Positions 1 to 7,492 of a stretch of 64,000 nucleotides of DNA are shown here, in pieces. This stretch comes from RYN-230 sp963814645 (GTDB lineage Bacteria > Actinomycetota > Actinomycetes > Streptosporangiales > Streptosporangiaceae). The notes beneath the pieces were generated by a model. The model ran no database searches and was not told the origin of the DNA. It saw nothing but the letters and a program-made list of their open reading frames with translations. The stretch covers positions 1,364,001 through 1,428,000 of the forward strand of contig CAWFDX010000004.1 of the NCBI GenBank assembly GCA_963814645.1. Direction: 5' to 3'. Both the position numbers and the translations under genes were made by a program. Every line of letters starts with the position of its first letter. Positions within the stretch are counted from its first letter, which is position 1.

Positions 1-71
1 TCACCGTGCTGGACCTGGCCCGGCTGCACGCCCTCGGCTACCCGGGCGGCGAGCCTCAGGCCGATACCTGA
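1..71 (+). CDS. 3' end of an unidentified gene (partial)
   Basis: An open frame enters from the left edge and ends at TGA 69-71. The visible residues (TVLDLARLHALGYPG..., about 22) look like a normal C-terminus with actinobacterial codon use, but are too few to name a family. It would converge on and overlap the next gene by 16 bases, which is unusual but possible. It could also be a chance open frame. Confidence 0.3.
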   Translation, partial: TVLDLARLHALGYPGGEPQADT

Positions 72-1732
72 TCCAGCCAGCTCTCGATGCTGCGGGCCAG
101 GGTGGGCATCGGCAGCGAGCCGTGGTCCAGGATGGCGCCGTGGAACGCGGGCAGTGAGAAGGCCGGGCCGAGCCGCTGCCGGGCGTTGTCCCGGATCCGC
201 AGGATCTCCAGCTTGCCGGTCAGGTAGGCCAGGGCCTGCCCGGGCATCACCACGTACCGGTCGATCTCGGCGGCCAGGAATTCCGGTGGCATCGGCACAT
301 GCTCGGTCATGTAGCCGAGGGCCTGCTCGCGGCTCCAGCCGAACGCGTGGATGCCGGTGTCCACCACCAGCCGGGCGGCGCGCATCAGCGAGGTGCTGAT
401 CGAGCCGAGCAGGCCGCGTTCGTCGGCGTACAGCCCGGTCTCCTCGGCTAGCTGCTCCGCGTACAGGCCCCAGCCCTCGGAGAACACCGGCAGGCTGCGC
501 TGCCGCTGCAGGTCGGGCAGGCTGGTGAGGAGCTGAAGGCGGGAGAGCTGGAGGTGATGCCCCGGCACTGCCTCGTGGAAGGCCACCACTTCGATGTCCC
601 AGCCGGTGCCGGCCGTGGGCCGCTCGGTGTTGAACCAGAACGTCCCGGGCCGGCCGCCGTCCTGCCGGGGCGGGGTGTAGTGCGGTGCGGTGCCGCTCAC
701 CGCCACGACGTCCGGCATCGGCGTCACCGCGCAGGGGGGCGGCAGCGGCGCCGGGAAGAACTCCGGCGCCTGGGCTTCGGCCCGGCGCACCGCCGCCACG
801 GCCTGGCGCACCGCCTCGTCGGCGGGCAGCTGCCCGGCCGAGTCGCGCAGCGCGGCGCGGACCTGGTCAAGCCCGGTCAGCCCCAGGCCGGCGCCCAGCC
901 GCACGGCCCGGTCCTCCAGCGCCGCGACATGGTCCAGGCCGGTCTGGTGCAGCGTGTCCGCGGTCAGCGGCAGTGTGGTGTAGATCCGGATCGCCCGGCT
1001 GTAGTCCCGGTCTCCGCCGGGCAGGTAGACCAGCCCGGCCTGGTCGCTCGGCCGGGCCCGGGGCAGCAGTTCTTTGACCGTCGCCACCCAGCTGGCCAGC
1101 GCCGGGTGCACGATCTCCTCGGCCGCGGTGCGGCGCTCCGCCTCCCACGCCGCCGCGCGCGGCCAGCCCTCAGGTGGCCGCGGGGCCAGCACCGGGCTGC
1201 TGTCCGGCGCGGCCAGCACGCCCTCGGCCCAGCTGATGGCCTGCTCGGCCAGCGGGGCCACCGGCAGCCGTTCCTTGGCCGCCCCGGCCCGCAGCCGTTC
1301 GCTGAGCTGGTCCAGCCAGCGGCCGCTGCGCCGCAGCCGGGTCAGGTAGGCCTCGGCCGCGTCCTCGTCGACCAGCACGGTGCGGGCCGCCACGGCCAGG
1401 AACGTGGCCGGCCCGGCGTACTGCATTGGGGTGACCGTGTACTCCGCCAGGGCCAGCGCGATGCCCGCCAGTTCTTGGGTGACCGCCTCCCGGGCGCAGT
1501 CGGCGGTGACCGCCTCGGCGGCTGTCAGCGGGCCGGCCTCAATCGCGTCCGCGTCGGTCAGGTACTGCTCCAGCTCGGCCCGCCAGGCCTGCTGGCCCGC
1601 CTCGCTCCCGTCCGGGACCCGGTCGTCGTAACCGGTGATGCCGTACATGGTGGCGGCGAACGGGTTCTCTTCCAGCCAGCGCCGGTGCACCCGGTCGGCC
1701 AGGTCACGTGCTGCGGTCATGCGCGGAAGCAT
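56..1732 (-). CDS. DUF885 family protein (putative M1/M32-like zinc peptidase)
   Basis: A protein of about 558 residues of the DUF885 family, which are predicted zinc-dependent peptidases. The diagnostic metal-site motif HEAVPGHHLQ lies near residues 384-393, followed by FSEGWGLYAEQL near residues 418-429, matching the family's EGW(A/G)LYAE segment that supplies the third ligand. There is no signal peptide, so it is probably cytoplasmic. Two in-frame ATGs (1732 and 1720) are possible; the second gives MTAARDLADRV, which resembles typical family N-termini. Neither has a strong ribosome binding site. The family assignment is solid; the substrate is unknown. Confidence 0.88.
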   Translation of the reverse strand: MLPRMTAARDLADRVHRRWLEENPFAATMYGITGYDDRVPDGSEAGQQAWRAELEQYLTDADAIEAGPLTAAEAVTADCAREAVTQELAGIALALAEYTVTPMQYAGPATFLAVAARTVLVDEDAAEAYLTRLRRSGRWLDQLSERLRAGAAKERLPVAPLAEQAISWAEGVLAAPDSSPVLAPRPPEGWPRAAAWEAERRTAAEEIVHPALASWVATVKELLPRARPSDQAGLVYLPGGDRDYSRAIRIYTTLPLTADTLHQTGLDHVAALEDRAVRLGAGLGLTGLDQVRAALRDSAGQLPADEAVRQAVAAVRRAEAQAPEFFPAPLPPPCAVTPMPDVVAVSGTAPHYTPPRQDGGRPGTFWFNTERPTAGTGWDIEVVAFHEAVPGHHLQLSRLQLLTSLPDLQRQRSLPVFSEGWGLYAEQLAEETGLYADERGLLGSISTSLMRAARLVVDTGIHAFGWSREQALGYMTEHVPMPPEFLAAEIDRYVVMPGQALAYLTGKLEILRIRDNARQRLGPAFSLPAFHGAILDHGSLPMPTLARSIESWLDQVSA

Positions 1733-1789
1733 AAGGTGCCCGGCGTCGCGCCCGTAGCGCGGCCGGCAGGCAGCGGGCCGGGAGAGCGG

Positions 1790-2731
1790 TCAGATCCCGG
1801 ACGTGGCGGCCAGGTCGTCGTCGACGACCAGGACGATCTTGCCCCGGGTGTGCCCCTGTTCCACCTCGCGGTGCGCGGTGGCGGCGTCCTGCCAGTAGTA
1901 CCGGCCGGACAGGTGGACGGACAGGTCGCCGCTGTCCAGCCACGGTGCCAGCCGGATCAGCCGGGTGCCACTGGGCGCCCCGTTGTACTGCTGCCAGTGC
2001 ACCTTGTCCCCCTCGGGAAGTGGGGCGTGCACCGGGGTGGCGATGACCGCCCCGGTCCGGGCCGCGCGGGCCGCACCGTCCAGGGTGGGTGCTGCGCAGG
2101 CCAGCACCTTCCCGGCGCCGCCGTCGGTCACCTTGCGGACCTCGTCCGGCCAGCTGGGAACGGTGTGGTCGATGGCCACCGCCGCCCCGAGCCGGTGCAG
2201 GAACTCGTGATTCTGCGGGCTGGCCGTGGCCACCACCTCGGCGCCCAGTGCCCGGGCGATCTGCACCGCGAGGTGGCCGAGCCCGCCCGCCCCGGCGGTG
2301 ATCAGGACCTGGTCGCCTGGGCCGACGCCCAGGATGTCGGTCAGCCCCTGCTCGGCGGTCATGGCGTCGATCGGCATCGCCCCCGCCTCGACGACGTCCA
2401 GCGCGCTCGGGATCGGAGCCAGCTGCTCGATCGGGCACGTTACGTACTCGGCGTAGCAGCCGGTCAGCCCGGGGTACCCATACACCGGGGTGCCGTCATC
2501 GAAGCCCGCGTCAACACCTTCGTCGCCGGTCACGATGCCGGCGAACTCCCCGCCGGGGATGACGGGCAGGGAGCCGCCCAATTGGCCGCGGCGCAGCGCC
2601 GCGTCCCACGGCCCGACCCCAGCGGCCTGCACCCGGACCAGGAGCTCGCCCGGCCCGGGGGCCGGCCGCTCGGCCTCGCCGGGCTGCAGCACGTCCGGGC
2701 CGCCGAACTCATTCACCACGATCGCTTGCAT
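1790..2731 (-). CDS. NAD(P)-dependent quinone oxidoreductase-like medium-chain dehydrogenase
   Basis: A 313-residue zinc-independent medium-chain dehydrogenase/reductase of the quinone oxidoreductase type. The GroES-like half begins MQAIVVNEFGGPDVLQ and continues with PAPGPGELLVRV. The Rossmann half carries the nucleotide-binding motif AGAGGLG at about residues 146-152, followed by QIARALGAEVVATAS. No structural or catalytic zinc cysteine set is visible. Family members reduce quinones or enones with NADPH. It lies about 65 bp downstream of the transketolase gene on the same strand and could be cotranscribed with it. The substrate cannot be told from sequence. Confidence 0.88.
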   Translation of the reverse strand: MQAIVVNEFGGPDVLQPGEAERPAPGPGELLVRVQAAGVGPWDAALRRGQLGGSLPVIPGGEFAGIVTGDEGVDAGFDDGTPVYGYPGLTGCYAEYVTCPIEQLAPIPSALDVVEAGAMPIDAMTAEQGLTDILGVGPGDQVLITAGAGGLGHLAVQIARALGAEVVATASPQNHEFLHRLGAAVAIDHTVPSWPDEVRKVTDGGAGKVLACAAPTLDGAARAARTGAVIATPVHAPLPEGDKVHWQQYNGAPSGTRLIRLAPWLDSGDLSVHLSGRYYWQDAATAHREVEQGHTRGKIVLVVDDDLAATSGI

Positions 2732-2796
2732 GAGTACTTCCTTCAGCCGGCCCGGGCGGACCGTGCACCGCCGGGGGCCGGTTACCGGCCAGCCGC

Positions 2797-4677
2797 TTAC
2801 TCGGCCAGCCGCCGGGCGGCGTCGGCGATGTGCCGGGCGCTCAGGCCGGCCGCGTCGAGCAGTTCCTCGCTCGTGCCGGACCCGGGCATGTCCCGGACCG
2901 CGAGGTGGGTGACGGCCAGGTCGGCCCGGCCCGCATCGGTCAGTGCCTCGAGCACCGCGGAACCGAGCCCGCCTTCCGGGTGATGGTCTTCGGCGATGAC
3001 CAGGCGGCCACCGGTGGCGGCGGCCGCCGCGGTCAGCGTCGCGGTGTCGATCGGCTTGACCGAGTACGCGTCGATGACCCGGACGCTGATACCGTCGGCG
3101 GCCAGCTCGTCGGCCGCGGCCAGGCAGGCGTACAGGGTGACCCCGGCGCCGATGAGGGTGACCTGGTCGTCGGGGGAGGAGCGGAGCACCTTGGACCCGC
3201 CAATCGGGAACGTCTCGGCTGAGTCGTAGAGCACCGGGTAAGCGCCGCGGGTGGTGCGCAGGTAGCTGATGCCCTCCCGGTCGGCCATCGCCGCCACGAG
3301 CGCGGCCGCGCAGGTGGCGTCGCTGGGGTACAGCACGGTGGAGCCGTGCACCGCACGCATCATGGCCAGGTCCTCCAGCGCCATCTGGGACGGGCCGTCC
3401 GCGCCGATCTCCACCCCGGCGTGCGAGCCGGACAGGGAGATGTTGGCCTGGGAGATGGCGGCCATCCGGATGAAGTCGTAGGCCCGGGTGAAGAACGCGG
3501 CGAACGTGGACGCGAACGGCCGGTAGCCGCGGACGCTGAACCCGACCGCGGCCGCGACGAGCTGCTGCTCGGCGATGAACATCTCGAAGTACCGCTCGGG
3601 GTAGGCCGCGGCGAACTCGTCGGCGAACGTCGAGTTGCTGACCTCGCCGTCCATGGCCACCACGTCCGGCCGTGCGCCCAGCGCGGCCAGCGCCTGGCCG
3701 TAGGCCTTGCGGGTCGCCACCTTGTCCCCGACGCGGTAGGTGGGCAGCGTCACCGTCCCGGCCTCGCGGGCCGTGGCCAGGTCCGCGGCGTCGGCCGGGG
3801 GCAGCGGCCCGCGTACGGTCAGTCCGCGTTCGCCGCCGAGTTCCTCGATGGCCCGCTCGGCCATGGGCGCCGGCAGCGGCTTGCCGTGCCAGTTCTCCCG
3901 GTCCTCGACTTCGGTGAAGCCCTTGCCCTTCTTGGTCCGGGCCAGGATGACCAGGGGCTGCTCGGCCTCCAGGGTTCCGGCCTGGCCCAGCGCCTCGTCG
4001 ATCTCAGCGAGGTCATGGCCGTCGATGGCGATCACCCGGGCGCCGAACGCTTCCATCCGGCGGGTGTACGTGTCTATGTCCCAGGACAGCTCGGTCGGGC
4101 CGCGCTGACCGAGCCGGTTGACGTCCATCATGGCGATCAAGTTGCCCAGCTTGTAGTACGACGCCTTGTCCAGGGCTTCCCAGATCGAGCCCTCGGCCAG
4201 CTCGCTGTCGCCGCACAGCACCCATACCCGGTAGTCGGCCCGGTCCAGGTACTTGCCCGCCAGCGCGACGCCAACCCCGTCGGGCAGCCCCTGGCCGAGC
4301 GAGCCGGTGGCGACGTCCACCCAGGGCAGCACCGGAGTGGGATGGCCCTCCAGCCGGGACCCGAACCGGCGGTAGCCGGTCATCAGCTCCTCGTCGGATA
4401 CCACGCCGGCCGCCTTGTAGACCGAGTACAGCAGCGGTGACGCGTGCCCCTTGGAGAAGATCAGGTGGTCGTTGGCCGGGTTCCGCGGCTCATCCCAGTC
4501 GTAGCGCAGGTGCCGGGCGAGCAGCACGGCGAGCAGGTCCGCCGCGGACATGCTCGACGTGGGATGGCCAGACCCGGCCGAAGTGCTGCACCGGATCGAA
4601 TCGACCCGCAGTTGCTGGGCCAGTTCGGCGACCGTGGCCAGGTCCGCGCCGGTCACGGTGGCAGTGCTGGATGCCAT
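2797..4677 (-). CDS. tkt: Transketolase
   Basis: A full-length 626-residue transketolase, the thiamine diphosphate enzyme that moves two-carbon ketol units in the pentose phosphate pathway. Visible signatures are SAGSGHP (H38, phosphate/ThDP contact), GSLGQGL, the ThDP/metal motif VLCGDSELAEG near residues 154-164 with a downstream Asn, and the pyrimidine-domain glutamate in FIAEQQLVAAAVG. GDS replaces the commoner GDG at the ThDP motif. The start is supported by AGGAGGG eight bases upstream of ATG. At 626 residues it is somewhat shorter than the about 690 of classic actinobacterial Tkt, so it may be a second, pathway-specific copy. Confidence 0.93.
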   Translation of the reverse strand: MASSTATVTGADLATVAELAQQLRVDSIRCSTSAGSGHPTSSMSAADLLAVLLARHLRYDWDEPRNPANDHLIFSKGHASPLLYSVYKAAGVVSDEELMTGYRRFGSRLEGHPTPVLPWVDVATGSLGQGLPDGVGVALAGKYLDRADYRVWVLCGDSELAEGSIWEALDKASYYKLGNLIAMMDVNRLGQRGPTELSWDIDTYTRRMEAFGARVIAIDGHDLAEIDEALGQAGTLEAEQPLVILARTKKGKGFTEVEDRENWHGKPLPAPMAERAIEELGGERGLTVRGPLPPADAADLATAREAGTVTLPTYRVGDKVATRKAYGQALAALGARPDVVAMDGEVSNSTFADEFAAAYPERYFEMFIAEQQLVAAAVGFSVRGYRPFASTFAAFFTRAYDFIRMAAISQANISLSGSHAGVEIGADGPSQMALEDLAMMRAVHGSTVLYPSDATCAAALVAAMADREGISYLRTTRGAYPVLYDSAETFPIGGSKVLRSSPDDQVTLIGAGVTLYACLAAADELAADGISVRVIDAYSVKPIDTATLTAAAAATGGRLVIAEDHHPEGGLGSAVLEALTDAGRADLAVTHLAVRDMPGSGTSEELLDAAGLSARHIADAARRLAE

Positions 4678-4787
4678 GGGAATTCCCTCCTGAAGCTCTA
4701 CCCGGCCCTACCCGGGCGGCCGCCTAATTCACGAGCTTAGGCCGCCCGGATGACGGGGCTTAGGCCGCCCGGTGCGGACGGACTTTA

Positions 4788-4886
4788 GCTGACGCAGTTC
4801 AGCTGAGTTGCCGCTGACGCAGTTCAGCTGAGTTGCCGCTGACGCAGTTCAGCTGAGTTGCCGCTGACGCAGTTCAGCTGAGTTGC
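4788..4886. repeat. Four tandem copies of a 25-bp unit spanning a stop codon
   Basis: Copies lie at 4788-4812, 4813-4837, 4838-4862 and 4863-4886; the last lacks one base and the rest are identical. The unit begins GCTGACGCAGTTCAGCTGAG. The copy at 4863-4886 contains the stop codon (4874-4876) and final Gln-Leu-Ser codons of the minus-strand glycosidase; the other three follow in its 3' flank. Because the period is not a multiple of three, the extra copies could only accumulate downstream of the stop. The Tkt start lies about 110 bp beyond. Confidence 0.95.
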
Positions 4887-6618
4887 AGGTATCCCAGGTT
4901 GATGGTGCCGCTCCCGCCGGTGAAGAACGGCGAGCCCATGGCCAGGCGGATGACGTTGTAGCCCGCGGTCAGGCTGACCGTGGTGCTGGTGGTGGCCCAG
5001 TCGCTGCCAGTGGCGGGAAAGGCCAGTGTCTGCCAGGCCCCGCTGTCATAGGCCAGGCCGAGGGTGCCGGTGCCGGTCCCCGGGTTGGCGTAGTCCACGG
5101 TCATCGTGTAACTGCGGGCGGTGGGCACCTCGACCAGGAAGTCCACGAAGCTGTCGTCGCGCGCGTCGCCGGAATGGGTCAGGCCACCGACGTAGTAGCC
5201 ATCCGGCGCGGCGGCACTGGCCCCGATGCTGGCGTTATGAATGCTGGCGTTCGCGGCGTAGTAAAGCTGCTGGGCGCCGCTGCCGTCCGCGGGCCGGAGC
5301 AGCACCTGGTAGGCGCTGGTGACGCTCATGCTGGGGATCTGCACGGTCACCTGGCCGCCGGAGACCGGCAGCGTTTGCTGCTCGACGAGCGTGGGCGCGG
5401 TGACCGCGGTGAACCGGTTCGGGGTGCTGGTGGACTCCACCTGCGCGGTGACCGAGGCGCCGAGGCCGCTGATCCCGGTGACCGTGACGTTCGTGGTCCC
5501 GGAGCCGTCCACGATGATGTCGGCCGTCTTGCTCAGCGGGTCATAGGAGGCCACTCCGTCCAGGGCGGAGCCGGCCGGCGGCGTCACCGGCACCATCGCG
5601 CCGGTCATGTCGGCATACCACTTGTACAGCCACCAGGTGCCGGTCGGCTCGTTGGTCGTGGTCCCGTTAACCCCGCTCACCGTGACCAGCCCGTCGACCG
5701 TGCCGTATTCATGCCAGAACGCCCGCTCGGCGTTGCTCACCCCGCTTCGCTCGAAGGCCGCCAGGTAGGGCACTAGCGCGCCCGGGTCGTCGATCTCGGC
5801 GGTGGTGCCGTACTCCTCGATGGAAATCGGGCGGGGTGTGATGCCGAGGCTCTTTCCAGCGCCACGCACGCGGCGACGTCGGCGGCGATGCTGCCCGGAC
5901 CGCCGAGTTCGTGCCAGGAGATGATGTCCGGCAGCGCGTTGTTCGCCTTCGCATAGCTGAGGAAGTTCTGCATCCAGCTCTCGTTCCAGGCGCTGATGCT
6001 CGGTCCCTGGATCGGGGTGACGCTGTCCAGGTTGCGCACCTCCTGGTAGGTACGCACCCAGCCGGCGTCGAACGAGCCGGCGGCGGCGGTGTCCCAGGTC
6101 CAGTCCGGGTCGTTCCACAGCTCCCAGGCCGCGATGTTGGTGTCGTTGCTGGCGGCGAGCCGTGCCTTGACCATCTGGTCCACCTTGGACAGCCAGTCGG
6201 ACCAGCTGACCCACTGGTACGGGAAGTTGGGGTAGATGTCCGGCATCCGGATGATCTCGCTGGCCCCGACGGCGGTCGCGGACGGGTTGACGACCAGCGC
6301 GTCACCGGCCGGGGTCGGCTCCCCGTTGGGGAGTTGCTGGCCGCCGGGCGCCATCTGCACCACCGAGTTGAGGTGCAGCGGGTACAGCATCGAGTTGGCC
6401 GGGTCGCCCGGCTGGGCCAGGGCGTACAGGCCGCCGGCCGCCACGTGGGTGACGGCCCGGTACGGCGCAGCGGCGTTCACCGTGATGGTGGGCGTGCTGG
6501 CGGCGCTGGCCACCGGCAGGCCGGTCGTTGCGGGCAGCAGCGCGGCGGTGGGCAGCAGCGCGGCCGCGGCGAGGACGGCCAGCCAGCGTGTCCTGGCGAC
6601 AGATAAGTGAGCGCTCAC
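4874..6618 (-). pseudogene. Secreted glycoside hydrolase with C-terminal CBM, frameshifted
   Basis: Two overlapping frames together encode one secreted carbohydrate-active protein of about 580 residues. It starts at GTG 6618 (AAGGAG six bases upstream), has a signal peptide (RTRWLAVLAAAALLPTAALL...ASA), then a clan GH-A-like catalytic region resembling GH39 with AAWELWNDPDW (about residue 163, acid/base region) and SIEEYG (about residue 268, nucleophile region). A C-terminal CBM6/35-like beta-sandwich ends in NLGYLQLS. The frame breaks near 5855-5862: inserting one A in the GGAAAG run restores ...VALEKSLGIT. The motif reads WND where the family normally has WNE. Either a real pseudogene or an assembly indel. 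Confidence 0.8.
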
Positions 6619-6620
6619 AA
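6605..6620 (-). promoter_or_regulatory. LacI-family operator overlapping the glycosidase start codon
   Basis: A perfect 12-bp palindrome, GTGAGCGCTCAC (6607-6618), whose first three bases on the minus strand are the GTG start codon. The flanks make 15 of 16 positions agree with the symmetric lac operator (TTGTGAGCGCTCACAA). The GAGCGCTC core is also the core of the Streptomyces CebR box. I infer control by a LacI-type sugar-responsive repressor encoded elsewhere. Confidence 0.7.
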
Positions 6621-7117
6621 CTGCTCCTTCCCTGGTCCCGTTGAGGGACGGTCGCGGAGATGGAAAAGGTTTTCCCAGACGAACGACAGCACGCTGCTGG
6701 TGCGGCGTCAAGAGCCGGCCGGTTGTGGCCGGTTGAGCAGGAACTACATCAGGAAAGAATCACTGGGTGATGGCTCTGATGAGCGCAGGGAAGCGCTACC
6801 TCAATTCGATGCCTGCTACAAAGTGCGCGCCGGTGGTGGTGTCCTGGCCCGCGGCTGGGGACTTTTCCGGGATCTCGCCCGCTGGGACTAGGACAAATCG
6901 GGCGGTGGGCGGGCCGGATCCGTGAAGAGTGGGCCGGGAGCATGGTCGATGTGCCTGATAGGCGTGTCCCGTCCTGCGGGGCCATGACTTCGCGGCTGGC
7001 GGGGGCGTCGCGGGTGCAGTGGCGGTAGTGGGTGCTCCGGGTCGGCCAGGCGGCTCGCCGAACTCTCACTCAGCCAGCGCTCAGTACGCGTTCAGGGTCG
7101 ATCATTACCGTCCTGGC

Positions 7118-7492
7118 ATGGACGAGTTCCGGGCCCGCCGGGTGGTGGACGCGCTACGTGACCGCGGAGTCAGCGCGCACCTGCTGCGCGGCGGCAGCGG
7201 CCAGTTCGGCGTCCGTGTGACCCTGCCTGGCGGGCGCGAGGCGGAGTGGGACACCGACGGCACGGCTGGCCTGGAAGCCCAGGTCATGCGGGACGGCATG
7301 CTGGTCGGTTACGTACCCCAGATCGAAGGGTCCGAGGACTTCGGAGAGCCCCAGATCGTGGACGCCATCGCCCGCACCGACTACGACCAGCCGATCGCCC
7401 GGCAGCGCACCGTCGCGCCACCACCCGCCCCGGCGCTAGCGCGCGAGGGTGGCGTGTTCCGTCGCTTCCTCGACGGCTTCCGCTACGGGTAA
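7118..7492 (+). CDS. Hypothetical protein, 124 residues
   Basis: A small soluble protein starting MDEFRARRVVDALRDRG and continuing with a compact strand-rich core (QFGVRVTLPGGREAEWDTD; GYVPQIEGSEDF). I recognise no family. There is no signal peptide or membrane segment. The chosen ATG begins the region with clear codon bias; upstream in-frame sequence is not protein-like. Its last 57 bases overlap the 3' end of the convergent exporter gene. It is preceded by about 500 bp (6619-7117) in which I see no gene. Confidence 0.6.
   Translation: MDEFRARRVVDALRDRGVSAHLLRGGSGQFGVRVTLPGGREAEWDTDGTAGLEAQVMRDGMLVGYVPQIEGSEDFGEPQIVDAIARTDYDQPIARQRTVAPPPAPALAREGGVFRRFLDGFRYG

Noticed and set aside
554..2983. 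Very long open frame on the plus strand opposite DUF885, oxidoreductase and transketolase genes
   Set aside because: It is Pro/Arg/Gly/His-rich with no domain pattern, crosses gene boundaries and is the usual antisense shadow of high-GC coding DNA.
4788..4886. CRISPR or iteron-type origin repeats
   Set aside because: The 25-bp units are directly adjacent with no spacers, no AT-rich region or replication gene is present, and one copy is the coding end of a gene.
6749..7069. Minus-strand 106-residue protein between the glycosidase and the 124-residue gene
   Set aside because: Composition is not protein-like (many Arg, His, Pro, Ser), with no ribosome site; left as non-coding.
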